From the NCBI RefSeq assembly GCF_026241855.1, contig NZ_JAPJDC010000001.1, forward strand, positions 3,534,001-3,598,000: a stretch of 64,000 bases of DNA, written 5' to 3'. The translations under genes and the position numbers were made by a program. Positions 40,699 to 50,253 of this stretch are shown here, piece after piece; the first letter of the stretch is position 1, and every line of letters starts with the position of its first letter. Below the pieces are notes generated by a model. The model saw nothing but the letters and a program-made list of their open reading frames with translations. It was not told where the DNA came from and did not search any database. Origin of the DNA: Curtobacterium flaccumfaciens pv. betae. Its GTDB lineage: Bacteria; Actinomycetota; Actinomycetes; Actinomycetales; Microbacteriaceae.

Positions 40699-42798
40699 CT
40701 AGAACCCCGGGATGAGACCGACCACGAGGTCGATCAGTTTGATGCCGATGAAGGGGACGACCACGCCGCCCAGCCCGTAGACGAGCAGGTTGCGGCCGAG
40801 GATCGACGACGCTGCGGCTGCGCGGTACTTGACGCCACGCAGGGACAGCGGGATGAGCGCCACGATGACGAGCGCGTTGAAGACGACCGCCGACAGGATC
40901 GCGGACGACGGGCTGTGCAGCCCCATGATGTTGAGCGCCGCGAGCCCCGGGAACGCGGCCTGGAACATCGCCGGGATGATCGCGAAGTACTTCGCGACGT
41001 CGTTGGCGATGGAGAAGGTGGTCAGGGCGCCGCGGGTGATGAGCAGCTGCTTGCCGATGCGGACGACGTCGATGAGCTTGGTCGGGTCGGAGTCGAGGTC
41101 GACCATGTTGCCCGCCTCCTTCGCCGCCGTCGTGCCGGTGTTCATCGCGACGCCGACGTCCGCCTGCGCCAGGGCCGGGGCGTCGTTGGTGCCGTCACCG
41201 GTCATGGCGACGAGGTTGCCGCCCTCCTGCTCGCGCTTGATGTACGCGAGCTTGTCCTCCGGGGTGGCCTCGGCGAGGAAGTCGTCGACGCCGGCCTCGT
41301 GGGCGATGGCGGCCGCGGTGCGCGGGTTGTCGCCCGTGATCATGACCGTGCGGATGCCCATCGACCGGAGCTCGGCGAACCGCGACGCCATGCCGTCCTT
41401 GACGACGTCCTTCAGGTGCACGACACCGAGCAGCGTGACCGCGCCCGTCGACGAGCGGCGACCGACGACGAGCGGGGTGCCGCCCTGGTCGGAGATCTCC
41501 GCGACGGTCGCGTCGATGGCCGACACCACACCGGCTTCGGTGGTGTCCGCCCAGGCGAGCACTGCCGCAGCAGCGCCCTTTCGGATCTGCGAGCCGTCCG
41601 GCAGGTCGAGACCCGACATGCGCGTCTGCGCCGTGAACGGCACCTCGACGGCGCCGTCGGGCAGACCGACGGCGGCGCCGTCCTCGCGCGCCAGGTCGAC
41701 GATCGAGCGCCCCTCAGGGGTCGAGTCCGCAGCACTCGACAGGGCTGCCGCTTCCATCAGCGAAGCCTCGCTCACGCCCGGCACGGGCACCACGCGGGAT
41801 GCCCGTCGGTTGCCGTAGGTGATCGTGCCGGTCTTGTCGAGCAGCAGCGTCGTGATGTCACCGGCGGCCTCGACCGCGCGGCCCGACATCGCCAGCACGT
41901 TGTGCTGCACGAGCCGGTCCATGCCGGCGATGCCGATCGCGGAGAGCAGGGCTCCGATGGTGGTCGGGATGAGGCAGACGAGCAGGGCGATGAGCACCGG
42001 CACGCTGACCGTCGCACCGACGAGCCCCGCGATGGGCTGCATCGTCAGGCAGACGATCACGAAGACGATCGACAACGAGGCGAGCAGGATGTTCAGCGCG
42101 ATCTCGTTCGGCGTCTTCTGCCGTGCCGCACCCTCGACCAGGCGGATCATCCGGTCGATGAAGGTCTCACCCGGCGTCGAGGTGATGCGCACGACGATCC
42201 GGTCCGACAGCACCCGGGTGCCGCCGGTGACGGCACTGCGGTCACCGCCGGACTCGCGGATGACCGGCGCGGACTCACCCGTGACGGCCGACTCGTCGAC
42301 CGACGCGATGCCGTCGATGACGTCCCCGTCGCCCGGGATGACCTCGCCGGCGACGACCACGACCACGTCGCCCTTGGCCAGGTCGACGGACGCGACCTCC
42401 TCGGTCTGGTTGCCGGTCGCGGCCGCGTCGGTCGTCGCGTACCCGAGCACCCGGCGGGCGCTCGTGGTCGAACGGGTCTTCCGCAGGGTGTCGGCCTGCG
42501 CCTTGCCGCGACCCTCGGCCACCGACTCCGCCAGGTTGGCGAAGACGACGGTGAGCCAGAGCCAGACGGCGATGGCGATCGTGAACGCGGACGGCTCGGC
42601 GACGGCGGCCGCCGTCGTCAGCGCTGCGCCGACCTCGACGATGAACATGACGGGGTTCCGCCACATGAGTCGCGGATCGAGTTTCCGCAGGGCGCCCGGG
42701 AGGCCCGCCACCAGTTGGCGGGGTCCGAATGCGGACGAGCGGGTGGCCGGTTCCACGGCGGTGCGCGGTTCCGACTCCGTGGTCACGGGGGTGGTCAT
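40699..42798 (-). CDS. kdpB: potassium-transporting P-type ATPase subunit KdpB
   Basis: A 699-residue P-type ATPase: phosphorylation motif [10 protein letters not shown], dephosphorylation motif TGES, nucleotide-binding KGAAAAV, hinge [11 protein letters not shown] and [21 protein letters not shown], plus seven membrane helices. It hydrolyses ATP to drive KdpA-mediated K+ uptake. ATG 42798 overlaps the kdpA stop by 4 bases. A ~45-residue polar N-terminal tail precedes the first helix. Confidence 0.97.
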   Translation of the reverse strand: MTTPVTTESEPRTAVEPATRSSAFGPRQLVAGLPGALRKLDPRLMWRNPVMFIVEVGAALTTAAAVAEPSAFTIAIAVWLWLTVVFANLAESVAEGRGKAQADTLRKTRSTTSARRVLGYATTDAAATGNQTEEVASVDLAKGDVVVVVAGEVIPGDGDVIDGIASVDESAVTGESAPVIRESGGDRSAVTGGTRVLSDRIVVRITSTPGETFIDRMIRLVEGAARQKTPNEIALNILLASLSIVFVIVCLTMQPIAGLVGATVSVPVLIALLVCLIPTTIGALLSAIGIAGMDRLVQHNVLAMSGRAVEAAGDITTLLLDKTGTITYGNRRASRVVPVPGVSEASLMEAAALSSAADSTPEGRSIVDLAREDGAAVGLPDGAVEVPFTAQTRMSGLDLPDGSQIRKGAAAAVLAWADTTEAGVVSAIDATVAEISDQGGTPLVVGRRSSTGAVTLLGVVHLKDVVKDGMASRFAELRSMGIRTVMITGDNPRTAAAIAHEAGVDDFLAEATPEDKLAYIKREQEGGNLVAMTGDGTNDAPALAQADVGVAMNTGTTAAKEAGNMVDLDSDPTKLIDVVRIGKQLLITRGALTTFSIANDVAKYFAIIPAMFQAAFPGLAALNIMGLHSPSSAILSAVVFNALVIVALIPLSLRGVKYRAAAASSILGRNLLVYGLGGVVVPFIGIKLIDLVVGLIPGF

Positions 42799-44477
42799 GA
42801 CAGTCCTTCTGCGAGCGGACCCAGTGCGAGCACCGGGAAGTAGGTGAGTGCGGTGACGATGACGGCGACGCCGCCGAGCAGCCCGATGAACAGCGGGCGG
42901 TGGGTGGGCAGCGTGCCGGCGGTCTCCGGCACCCGGTCCTGCGCGGCGAGGGACCCGGCGAGCGCCAGGACGAACACCATCGGCACGAAGCGGCCGAGCA
43001 GCATCACGACGCCGAGCGAGGAGTTCATCCACGTGGTGTTCGCGGTGAGCCCGCCGAAGGCCGAGCCGTTGTTGTTCGCACCCGAGGTGAAGGCGTAGAG
43101 CAGCTCGGTCAGCCCGTGGTTGCCGGGGTTGAAGATCGACGTCCCGAGCACCTGTTCGCGGACCCCGGGGATCACGAGCGAGAGTCCGGTGGCCAGGAGC
43201 ACGAGCGTCGGCGTGACGAGGATGTACAGCGCCGCGAAGGTCATCTCCTTGGCGCGGATCTTCTTGCCGAGGTACTCCGGGGTGCGACCGACGAGCAGGC
43301 CGCCGATGAACACCGTGATGACGGCGAGCACGAGCATGCCGTACAGGCCGGATCCGACGCCGCCGGGGGTGACCTCGCCGAGCATCATGTTGACGAGCGC
43401 CATCATCCCGCCGATCGGGGTGTAGCTGTCGTGCATCGCGTTGACCGCCCCGGTGGACGTCGAGGTGGTCGCGGTCGAGAAGAGCGTCGAACCGAGGATG
43501 CCGAAGCGGCTCTCCTTGCCCTCCATCGCGGCCCCGGCAGCGTGTGTGGCGACACCGCCGCCGCCGAGCTCGGCGATCGACATGACCGACAGCGACACGA
43601 GGAAGATCGCACCCATCACGGCGAGGATCGCGTACCCCTGGCGGTCGTCGCCGACCAGTCGCCCGAACGTGCGCGGGAGCGAGAACGGGATGACGAGCAT
43701 CAGGAAGATCTCGACGAGGTTCGTCCATGCCTGCGGGTTCTCGAACGGGTGCGCCGAGTTGGCGTTGAAGTAGCCGCCACCGTTCGTGCCGAGTTCCTTG
43801 ATCGCCTCCTGCGAGGCGACGAACCCGTCGGGGATGTGCTGCGTGCCACCGATGAGCGTGGTGACGTCGGTACCGCTCCCCCACGACTGGACGACCCCAC
43901 CGGCGACGAGGATGATCGCGAAGACGAACGCGCCGGGCAGCAGCAGACGGCCGAGGCCGCGCACGACGTCCACCCACACGTTGCCGAGGGTGCCGGACTT
44001 GCGACGGGCGAACCCACGCACCAGGGCCACGGCGACCGAGAGACCGACGGCCGCGGACAGGAAGTTCTGCACCGCCAGGCCGGCCATCTGCACCGAGTAG
44101 CCGAGGGTGACCTCGGGCGAGTACGACTGCCAGTTCGTGTTCGACACGAACGACGCCGCGGTGTTGAACGCGAGCGAGGGTCCGACAGCGGGCAGCCCGA
44201 GGTCGCCGGGCAGGACGACCTGGATGCGCTGCAGCAGGTAGACGAGCAGGAGCCCGGTGACGCTGAACAGCAGCACGCCGCGCAGGTAGACGGGCCAGGA
44301 CTGCTCGGCGTCCGGGTCGACCCCGATCAGCCGGTAGACCCCGCGCTCGACCCGGTTGTGCCGGACGGGCGTGAAGACCTTCGCCATCCAGTCACCGAGC
44401 GGGCGGTACGCGACGACGAGCAGCAGGACGAGGGTGGCGACCTGGGCGATGCCCGCCCAGAGGTCCGCGGCGCCCAC
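42795..44477 (-). CDS. kdpA: potassium-transporting ATPase subunit KdpA
   Basis: A 560-residue K+-channel-like subunit with ten membrane helices. The four selectivity loops are visible as [56 protein letters not shown] and [20 protein letters not shown] 44477 overlaps the kdpF stop by one base. It takes K+ from outside and passes it through the KdpA/KdpB tunnel. Confidence 0.97.
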   Translation of the reverse strand: MGAADLWAGIAQVATLVLLLVVAYRPLGDWMAKVFTPVRHNRVERGVYRLIGVDPDAEQSWPVYLRGVLLFSVTGLLLVYLLQRIQVVLPGDLGLPAVGPSLAFNTAASFVSNTNWQSYSPEVTLGYSVQMAGLAVQNFLSAAVGLSVAVALVRGFARRKSGTLGNVWVDVVRGLGRLLLPGAFVFAIILVAGGVVQSWGSGTDVTTLIGGTQHIPDGFVASQEAIKELGTNGGGYFNANSAHPFENPQAWTNLVEIFLMLVIPFSLPRTFGRLVGDDRQGYAILAVMGAIFLVSLSVMSIAELGGGGVATHAAGAAMEGKESRFGILGSTLFSTATTSTSTGAVNAMHDSYTPIGGMMALVNMMLGEVTPGGVGSGLYGMLVLAVITVFIGGLLVGRTPEYLGKKIRAKEMTFAALYILVTPTLVLLATGLSLVIPGVREQVLGTSIFNPGNHGLTELLYAFTSGANNNGSAFGGLTANTTWMNSSLGVVMLLGRFVPMVFVLALAGSLAAQDRVPETAGTLPTHRPLFIGLLGGVAVIVTALTYFPVLALGPLAEGLS

Positions 44478-44566
44478 TAGAAGCGCTCCGGACGCACGAG
44501 CGCCCAGACGAGGTACACGACTGCGGCGATGCCGAGGACGGCGGCCGCGATGGTGATGCCGATCAC
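44477..44566 (-). CDS. kdpF: KdpF small membrane subunit
   Basis: A 29-residue single-helix protein reading M(GTG)[18 protein letters not shown] then [10 protein letters not shown]; the C-terminal PERF is the KdpF hallmark. It stabilises the KdpABC complex. Its GTG start overlaps the stop of the preceding 27-residue ORF (GTGA), and its TAG overlaps the kdpA start. Confidence 0.92.
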   Translation of the reverse strand: MIGITIAAAVLGIAAVVYLVWALVRPERF

Positions 44567-44646
44567 AGCCGTTCCACCCCCTTGGCGATCAGTGCCACCA
44601 CGCCGAACACGGCGAGGACACCGGCGACGACGAACACGTCGAACAC
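44563..44646 (-). CDS. 27-residue membrane peptide upstream of kdpF
   Basis: GTG at 44646 begins (M)[18 protein letters not shown], then IAKGVERL and TGA (44563-44565). GGAG (reverse, 44653-44656) lies 6 bases upstream, an ideal ribosome binding site. It is a single membrane helix followed by a basic tail, much like KdpF but with VERL in place of PERF. The stop overlaps the kdpF start by 4 bases, so it is translated as the first kdp gene. A longer 45-residue version from ATG 44700 is possible. Similar tiny ORFs at this place probably exist in related genomes but are rarely annotated. Confidence 0.78.
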   Translation of the reverse strand: MFDVFVVAGVLAVFGVVALIAKGVERL

Positions 44647-44692
44647 GAGGGACTCCAGAAGATCTGCGGTGTCCGCGCCGGGTGACGCGGAC

Positions 44693-44810
44693 GGCACCAT
44701 GTGTGGTGCCGAGACCGATGCTGGGTCCTGCGCTGCGCCTCCAGGCCGCTCCTAACGGATCCCTGACGCCGCCCTGGCGGACGCATGCACGCTCCTAACG
44801 CGCGTGACCG
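44693..44810 (-). promoter_or_regulatory. kdp promoter region with candidate KdpE repeats
   Basis: On the coding strand CGTTAGGAGC occurs twice (44748-44757 and 44791-44800), 43 bp apart; the copy nearer kdp reads TCAGGGATCCGTTAGGAGC, two half-sites 11 bp apart as OmpR-type regulators prefer. A small hairpin GGCACC-N6-GGTGCC (44693-44710) lies in the 5' leader. Confidence 0.45.
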
Positions 44811-44817
44811 AGGTGGC

Positions 44818-45771
44818 TCAGTCGGCCGCGGTCGCGAGTCGAGTCGACAGGTCACGAACGGCTCGGCGCAGCGCGTCCGGCCCCTCGACCCGGATCGGCA
44901 CGGCCAGCCCGGCGATGACTCCGGCGAGCCCGTCCCACGACCACGATCCGAGGGTGACGCTGGCCCGGTCGTCCTCGAGCTGCTCGACCACGGCGTCCTC
45001 GGGCAGGTACGGCGCGATCCGCCGCGCATCGCCCGCCGTCGTGGTCACCGAACCGGTGCACGGCCACACGTCGTCGACCGCCGACCCCTTGAACCGCGCG
45101 GACACGAACGCGGCCGCATCGCCACCGGGGATCGGTCGCGGCGTGAAGGGGACGCGGGTGCGCATCCGGGGCGTGATCCGGTCGATGCGGTGCGTGCGCC
45201 AGTCGTCGCGGTCGACATCCCGGTCGAGCAGGTACCAGCGACCGTTCCGGGCGACGACGGCGTGCGGTTCCACCCGGTGCGGGGTCTCGTCGTCGCCGTA
45301 CCCGAAGCGGAAGACCTCCTGCAGGTGGACGGCCTCGCTCACCGCCACCAGGACCTCCGGGTCGGTGGTGGTCCGGCTCGCCGCGGTCACGGCCTGCACC
45401 GCGTCGACCCGGGACCGCAGCCGCGCGGGCATCACCTGCCGAACGGTCGCCAGGGCGCGGGCCGCCGACTCGGCGACGTCCGCCCCCGAGGCCGGCGCCA
45501 CGGCGAGCGCCAGGGCGATCGCCACCGCCTGGTCGTCGTCGAAGAGCAGCGGGGGCAGGTCGGATCCGGCCTCGAGCCGGTAGCCGCCGGCCGGTCCGCG
45601 GAGCGCCTCGACCCGGTACCCGAGCCCGCGGAGCCGATCGACGTCGCGGCGGACGGTGCGGGCACTGACGTCGAGCCGCCCGGCGAGCTCGTCGCCCGGC
45701 CAGTCGCGGTGCACCTGGAGCAGGGAGAGCAGCGCGAGCATCCGTGCGGAGGGTCCGGCCATGACGTCCAT
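44818..45771 (-). CDS. WYL-domain transcriptional regulator (YafY-type)
   Basis: A 317-residue regulator. The N-terminal HTH_11 (RMLALLSLLQVHRDWPGDELAGRLDVSARTVRRDVDRLRGLGYRV) is followed by GPAGGYRLEAGSDLPPLLFDDDQAVAI and a WYL domain (VEPHAVVARNGRWYLLDRDVDRDDWRTHRIDRI), then a WCX C-terminal part. WYL domains sense nucleotides or other ligands; this class often pairs with a VOC enzyme, as it does here in divergent order. ATG 45771 chosen, 45762 possible. Confidence 0.88.
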   Translation of the reverse strand: MDVMAGPSARMLALLSLLQVHRDWPGDELAGRLDVSARTVRRDVDRLRGLGYRVEALRGPAGGYRLEAGSDLPPLLFDDDQAVAIALALAVAPASGADVAESAARALATVRQVMPARLRSRVDAVQAVTAASRTTTDPEVLVAVSEAVHLQEVFRFGYGDDETPHRVEPHAVVARNGRWYLLDRDVDRDDWRTHRIDRITPRMRTRVPFTPRPIPGGDAAAFVSARFKGSAVDDVWPCTGSVTTTAGDARRIAPYLPEDAVVEQLEDDRASVTLGSWSWDGLAGVIAGLAVPIRVEGPDALRRAVRDLSTRLATAAD

Positions 45772-45824
45772 CTTCGTCCGAGAAGCGGACACGATCTGAC
45801 CGCATTGCCCGACATCCTCGTCCC

Positions 45825-46244
45825 ATGAGCATCGAGACGACTACCCACCTCAACTTCGACGGCGACGCCCGCGCGGCGCTCGACTTCTACGCATCGGTCT
45901 TCGGCGGCGAGGTCGCCGCCGCCACCTACGGCCAGATGGGTGCCCTGGACGACCCGGCCTGGGCGGACCGGATCGTGTTCGGTCAGGTCTCCACGGCCGC
46001 CGGCTTCCGCGTCATGGCCTTCGACGTCTGGCCCGGGCAGCCCTACGACCAGGGATCGAACGCCTTCTACGTGTTCGTGCACAGCGACGACACCGCCGAG
46101 ATCCAGCGGTACTGGGCCGCACTGTCCGACGGCGCCGAGGTCCGGCAGCCCCTGGAACCCTCGGCCTGGGCACCGTTGGCCGGGCAGCTGCGCGACCGCT
46201 TCGGCGTGGTCTGGCAGCTCGACGTCGCCCCCGCTGGCGACTAG
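45825..46244 (+). CDS. VOC family protein (PhnB-like)
   Basis: A 139-residue protein with THLNFDGDARAALDFYASVFGGEV, the opening of PhnB/YjdN-like VOC proteins, and ending WQLDVAPAGD with DRFGVVW as the final strand. Metal ligands of glyoxalases are not all obvious. Likely a small-molecule binding or modification enzyme, regulated by the divergent WYL protein (53 bases apart). Confidence 0.85.
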   Translation: MSIETTTHLNFDGDARAALDFYASVFGGEVAAATYGQMGALDDPAWADRIVFGQVSTAAGFRVMAFDVWPGQPYDQGSNAFYVFVHSDDTAEIQRYWAALSDGAEVRQPLEPSAWAPLAGQLRDRFGVVWQLDVAPAGD

Positions 46245-46263
46245 TCGGTCCTCACGGTCGCGG

Positions 46264-47139
46264 TCAGCGCGTCGGCGTCCACGTCGACACGGTGACCGCG
46301 GCCGTCACCGTCGCCGGCTCGAACACGGTGTCCGCCGCGACGTGGTGGTGACTCGGCCCCATGTGCACCACGTCGTGGACGTCCTCCGCCGACAGCTCCA
46401 TGGTCCACGTCAGGTCCTCGGAGGACCGCAGCGCGAACGACGGCGTCAGGGAGTCGTGCAGCCGGCGCTCCTTCTCCGGGTCCACGCTGATCGTCGCCTC
46501 GGCGAGCTCCGCCAGGTGGCCGGTTCGCGGGGTCACCACCGCGAGCACGCCGTCGGCGTGCAGGACGCGGGCGTACTCGGTCTGGTTGCGGGGTGCGAAG
46601 ACGTCGAGCAGGACGGCGGCAGCGCCGTCGACGACCGGGAGGCGCTCGGTCACGTCCCCGACGACGGCCCCCGCCCGCGCGTGGGCGCGTGCCGCACGCC
46701 GGATCGCGACGGCCGACAAGTCCAACGCGACCCCGAGACGTGGACCAGGCCGACCGCCGGCCGGAGCAGACGCGTCCGGCGCGGCCACGGGCCTCCCGTC
46801 CGGAACGTGCGCCGCGTCCAGCGCGTGCGCCAGGTAGGTGCCCGGGCCCGAACCGACGTCGAGCACGACGCCGGGCGCGGTGGCGTCCGCGACGATCGCG
46901 GCGAGCGCCCGCTCGACGGGCGCATAGTGGCCGCGCCCCAGGAACCGCAGCCGCGCGTCCACCATCTCCGGGGTGTCCGCGGTGAGTGCGCGGCGCTTCG
47001 CGGGCAGGAGGGTCAGGTGGCCCTGCTTCGCCTCGTCGAACCGGTGCCCGTTCGGGCAGCCGACCTGGCCGCCGTCGACGCGACCGAGGGGCTCGGCGCA
47101 CACGGGGCAGGCGAGCATCGGCAGCAGGTCGTCACGCAC
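46264..47139 (-). CDS. 23S rRNA (guanine-N1)-methyltransferase, RlmA/TlrB family
   Basis: A 291-residue methyltransferase: N-terminal Zn ribbon CPVC-x(15)-CPNGH, HLTLLPAKRR, GHYAPVERAL and SAM motif I VLDVGSGPGTYL, then ALDLSAVAIRRAAR, LLDVFAPRNQTEYARVL. The order matches RlmA/TlrB enzymes that methylate G745 or G748 of 23S rRNA; the latter gives tylosin tolerance. About 25 extra residues (DGRPVAAPDASAPAGGRPGP) interrupt the domain after motif I. GTG 47139 has TACGCT 6 bases upstream (reverse). Confidence 0.9.
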   Translation of the reverse strand: MRDDLLPMLACPVCAEPLGRVDGGQVGCPNGHRFDEAKQGHLTLLPAKRRALTADTPEMVDARLRFLGRGHYAPVERALAAIVADATAPGVVLDVGSGPGTYLAHALDAAHVPDGRPVAAPDASAPAGGRPGPRLGVALDLSAVAIRRAARAHARAGAVVGDVTERLPVVDGAAAVLLDVFAPRNQTEYARVLHADGVLAVVTPRTGHLAELAEATISVDPEKERRLHDSLTPSFALRSSEDLTWTMELSAEDVHDVVHMGPSHHHVAADTVFEPATVTAAVTVSTWTPTR

Positions 47140-47145
47140 CGGCCC

Positions 47146-47151
47146 AGCGTA
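47146..47151 (-). promoter_or_regulatory. -10 box (TACGCT), leaderless start of rlmA
   Basis: TACGCT on the reverse strand, 6 bases before the GTG at 47139. Its partner on the other strand is at 47162-47167. Confidence 0.55.
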
Positions 47152-47161
47152 CGGGCCTCGG

Positions 47162-47167
47162 TAGCCT
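47162..47167 (+). promoter_or_regulatory. -10 box (TAGCCT), leaderless start of SDR gene
   Basis: TAGCCT lies 6 bases before the ATG at 47174; the two divergent starts are only 34 bases apart, so the two polymerases would compete. Confidence 0.55.
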
Positions 47168-47173
47168 GACCGG

Positions 47174-47929
47174 ATGTCGCTGCAGCAGCTCTTCGGCCTC
47201 GACGGCCGCACCGCACTCGTGACGGGAGGCAGCTCCGGCATCGGCCGAGCGATCGCCGCCGCACTCGCCGACGCGGGTGCCCACGTCCTCGTCGCCGCCC
47301 GGACGCCCGCGACCATCGACGCCACCGTCGCCGGCATCCGCCAGGCGGGCCGCTCGGCCGACGGCATCGTCGCGGACCTGGCCTCCCGCGCCGGAGCCCA
47401 CGCACTCGCGGACTCTGCTGGTGACGTGGACGTCCTGGTGAACTCCGCCGGGATCAACCTGCGGCCGCCGATGCCCGAACTCGACGAGGCCACCTGGGAC
47501 GCCACGATGGCCGTCAACCTCGACGCGCCGTTCGTGCTCGGGCAGCGGCTCGCACCCGGGATGGCGGCCCGCGGGTACGGACGGATCGTGTCGATCAGTT
47601 CGCAGCAGGCCCACCGCCCCTTCGCCGCCAGCGGCGCGTACGGGGTCTCCAAGGCCGGCCTGGAGGCGCTGGCCCGGTCCCAGGCAGAGGCCTGGTCCGT
47701 GCAGGGGGTCACCTCCAACGTCCTCGTCCCCGGTTTCGTGCGCACCCCGCTCAACGAGCGGCTCGGTTCCGACCCGGCGACGGTGGCGGCCCTCGCCGCA
47801 CGGACGCTGGTCGGCCGGAACGGGCTGGCGTCGGACTTCGCCGCGGCGGCGGTGTTCCTCGCCGGGCCCGGGTCGGCCTACGTCACCGGGCAGTCCATCG
47901 CGGTGGACGGCGGGTTCTCCGTCCACTGA
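47174..47929 (+). CDS. SDR-family oxidoreductase
   Basis: A 251-residue short-chain dehydrogenase: TGGSSGIG, VNSAG, catalytic Ser-Tyr-Lys in SISSQQAHRPFAASGAYGVSKAG, ending SIAVDGGFSVH. It looks like gluconate-5-dehydrogenase/ketoreductase-type SDRs, with an Arg after strand 2 (VAARTPATI) suggesting NADPH use. Substrate not known. Leaderless start at ATG 47174. Confidence 0.88.
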   Translation: MSLQQLFGLDGRTALVTGGSSGIGRAIAAALADAGAHVLVAARTPATIDATVAGIRQAGRSADGIVADLASRAGAHALADSAGDVDVLVNSAGINLRPPMPELDEATWDATMAVNLDAPFVLGQRLAPGMAARGYGRIVSISSQQAHRPFAASGAYGVSKAGLEALARSQAEAWSVQGVTSNVLVPGFVRTPLNERLGSDPATVAALAARTLVGRNGLASDFAAAAVFLAGPGSAYVTGQSIAVDGGFSVH

Positions 47930-47966
47930 CCCCGAGGTGCGCCGACGGCAGTGTGCTGCGCGGCAG

Positions 47967-47972
47967 TACGGT
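47967..47972 (+). promoter_or_regulatory. -10 box (TACGGT), leaderless start of cap-domain protein gene
   Basis: TACGGT ends 6 bases before the ATG at 47979. Confidence 0.55.
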
Positions 47973-47978
47973 CAGGAC

Positions 47979-48599
47979 ATGGCAGTCATCGAGCAGGCAA
48001 CGCTCCGCCCCTCCAAGGCCGAGGCGCTCGCCGCCTGGCTCCCCGACCAGGCGTGGAGCGGCGTCGTCGAGGGATCGCCGCTCCAGGTCGTCGGGCAGTT
48101 CCGGTTCGACGACCCCGCTGGCCAGGTCGGCATCGAGGTGCTCCTCGTCCGCACCGACGACGGCCGGGTCCTGCAGGCGCCACTGACCTACCGGGATGCA
48201 CCACTGCCCGGCGCCGACGCGTTCCTGGTCACCGAGATGGACCACTCCGTGCTCGGGCGACGGTGGGTGTACGACGCCGTGGGCGATCCGGTCCATGCCG
48301 ACGTCCTGCGCCGGGCGATCGTCACCGGCGGGCACGAAGCCTCGCTCGAGTTGGCCAACGGTGCCGGACAGCGGCCGAAGGACGCCTGGGCCCGCGGGAG
48401 CGGCTCGGCATCCGACTCCCCCACGATCACCTCGGTGCGAGCGACCACTGCGGACGCCCTGACGTCGATCGCGACCGACCACGGCACGATCGTCATCGCT
48501 CGGGTCGTCGGCACGGACCTGCCCGAGGGCGAGACGCTGACCGGGACGTGGACGGACGGCTCCGAGGTGCTCGCCGTCCTGCTGCCCGAACGCGCCTGA
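47979..48599 (+). CDS. maltokinase N-terminal cap-like domain protein
   Basis: A 206-residue protein opening AVIEQATLRPSKAEALAAWLP, then VGQFRFDDPAGQVGIEVLLVRTDDGRVLQAPLTYRDAPLPG, the pattern of the maltokinase N-terminal cap domain, and WVYDAVGDPVHADVLRRAI. There is no kinase domain, so it is a stand-alone cap protein, common in actinobacteria, with unknown function. Possibly linked to glucan or maltose metabolism; GH65 and sugar transport genes are elsewhere in the window but not adjacent. Confidence 0.78.
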   Translation: MAVIEQATLRPSKAEALAAWLPDQAWSGVVEGSPLQVVGQFRFDDPAGQVGIEVLLVRTDDGRVLQAPLTYRDAPLPGADAFLVTEMDHSVLGRRWVYDAVGDPVHADVLRRAIVTGGHEASLELANGAGQRPKDAWARGSGSASDSPTITSVRATTADALTSIATDHGTIVIARVVGTDLPEGETLTGTWTDGSEVLAVLLPERA

Positions 48600-48650
48600 G
48601 GTACTGGCAGGGCCTGCCTGCACCGGGGACCGACTGGCAGGATCGAGGGC

Positions 48651-49589
48651 GTGAAGACACTGGAGTTGCCACAGACAGACCTCACCGCCTCCGACGTCGT
48701 CGTCGGACTGATGCGGATCAACGACATGAGCGACGAGGACATCCGTTCGCTCTACAGCGCCTCGCGCGACGCGGGCGTCAACATGTTCGACCACGCCGCG
48801 GTGTACGGCGAATGGCACGGCTGCGAGCAGCGGTTCGGCGCGGCGGTCACGCTGTCGCCCGCGGAACGCGCCGAGATCGTGCTGCAGACCAAGGTCGGCA
48901 TCCGACCGGCGCCGAAGGGCGCCTACTTCGACTTCTCGTACGAGCACATCCTCGAGTCCGTGCACGAGTCGCTCGAGGCGCTGCAGACCGAGTACGTCGA
49001 CGTCCTGCTGCTGCACCGCCCCGACGCCCTGGTCGAGCCGGAAGAGGTCGCGAAGGCCTTCGACGAGCTGCACGCCGCCGGCAAGGTGCACCACTTCGGC
49101 GTCTCGAACCACACCCCCGGCCAGGTCGACCTGCTCAAGAAGCACGTCCGCCAGCCGCTCGCGTTCAACCAGGTGCAGCTCAGCATCACGCACGCCAACG
49201 TGATCTCGCAGGGTCTGACAGCGAACATGGGTGGCCTCGAGCAGTCGGTCGATCGCGACAACGACATCCTCAACTACTCACGCATCAACGACGTCACGCT
49301 CCAGGCCTGGTCGCCGTTCCAGAAGGGCTTCTTCGACGGCGTCTTCCTGGGCGACCGTGAGCAGTACGCCGAGCTGAACGACGTGCTCGAGGAGGTCGCA
49401 GCGGCGCACGGTGTCACCCCGACCGGCATCGCGGTCGCGTGGATCACCCGCCACCCCGCGCACTTCCAGGTCGTCCTCGGCACGACGAACCCGCAGCGTG
49501 TGCGGGACTCGGCCGCCGGCTCGGACGTCGAGCTGTCGCGCGAGGAGTGGTACCGGATCTTCACCGCGGCCGGACACACCGTTCCCTGA
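48651..49589 (+). CDS. aldo/keto reductase
   Basis: A 312-residue TIM-barrel reductase: catalytic Asp-Tyr in NMFDHAAVYG, Lys in LQTKVGI, His in LLLHRPD, and GVSNHTPGQV, as in the YdhF/AKR11-type group. It reduces aldehydes or ketones with NADPH; substrate unknown. GTG at 48651; a CAGGAT box 7 bases upstream could be a weak leaderless -10. Immediately after its stop lies a partial copy of the family 2 palindrome arm. Confidence 0.88.
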   Translation: MKTLELPQTDLTASDVVVGLMRINDMSDEDIRSLYSASRDAGVNMFDHAAVYGEWHGCEQRFGAAVTLSPAERAEIVLQTKVGIRPAPKGAYFDFSYEHILESVHESLEALQTEYVDVLLLHRPDALVEPEEVAKAFDELHAAGKVHHFGVSNHTPGQVDLLKKHVRQPLAFNQVQLSITHANVISQGLTANMGGLEQSVDRDNDILNYSRINDVTLQAWSPFQKGFFDGVFLGDREQYAELNDVLEEVAAAHGVTPTGIAVAWITRHPAHFQVVLGTTNPQRVRDSAAGSDVELSREEWYRIFTAAGHTVP

Positions 49590-49626
49590 GCAGGAACGGC
49601 CCGGTCGGGTCGGGCAGGGTGGGGTC

Positions 49627-50172
49627 GTGCTCCACGATCTCGCCCTGCCCGTCCGCCTGACCACACGCTCCGGCGAGGTGACGCTGCGGAACGCCACGGA
49701 AGCGGACCTCGACGCACTCATGACGCTGTTGTCCGACGACCCGATCAGCGCCGCGCGTGGAGACGTCGCCGCACCGGCGGACCGCCCGCAGTACGCCGAG
49801 GCACTCCGGTCGATCGTGGACGACCCGGCGAACGCGCTGCTCGTCGCCGAGGACCCCGACGGGCAGCTCGTCGGGACGCTGCAGCTCACCCGGATCCCCG
49901 GCATGGCTCGTCGTGGCGCCACCCGACTGCTCGTCGAGGCGGTGCGGGTCAGCAGTGCTCTGCGATCCGGCGGCATCGGGAGTGCCCTGATGCGCTGGGT
50001 GACCGACGTCGCTGCGCCGGCCCTCGGGACCCCGCTCGTGCAGCTCACGTCCGACGCTGCACGGACCGATGCGCACCGGTTCTACGAGCGCCTCGGCTTC
50101 ACCGGCTCGCACGTCGGGTTCAAGTACCGGGTCGTCGACCCTTCCGCCATCCCGCCTGATATGTCACACTGA
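49627..50172 (+). CDS. GNAT-family N-acetyltransferase
   Basis: A 181-residue acetyltransferase: VTLRNATEADLDALMTLL, LLVAEDPDGQLVGTLQLTRIP, acetyl-CoA loop SSALRSGGIGSALMRWV and AHRFYERLGFTGSHVGFKY. The R/Q-x-x-G-x-G/A motif is RSGGIG. Substrate unknown. GTG 49627, 37 bases after the aldo/keto reductase; possibly leaderless from CAGGGT at 49615-49620. Confidence 0.87.
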   Translation: MLHDLALPVRLTTRSGEVTLRNATEADLDALMTLLSDDPISAARGDVAAPADRPQYAEALRSIVDDPANALLVAEDPDGQLVGTLQLTRIPGMARRGATRLLVEAVRVSSALRSGGIGSALMRWVTDVAAPALGTPLVQLTSDAARTDAHRFYERLGFTGSHVGFKYRVVDPSAIPPDMSH

Positions 50173-50205
50173 GACCAGTCGCCCCATCGAGGTGGGTGCG
50201 GAAGT

Positions 50206-50245
50206 GATCCCCGGGAGCTCCTGCGGTATAGCGGGGCCCGGGGAT
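50206..50245. terminator. hairpin between GNAT and DUF3800 genes
   Basis: ATCCCCGGG (50207-50215) pairs with CCCGGGGAT (50237-50245) around 21 bases. It lies between convergent genes. Confidence 0.6.
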
Positions 50246-50253
50246 TCGCGCGT

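Noticed and set aside
44818..45853. Alternative upstream starts of the WYL gene (45792, 45853)
   Set aside because: The added residues do not resemble the family and would reach into the divergent VOC promoter.
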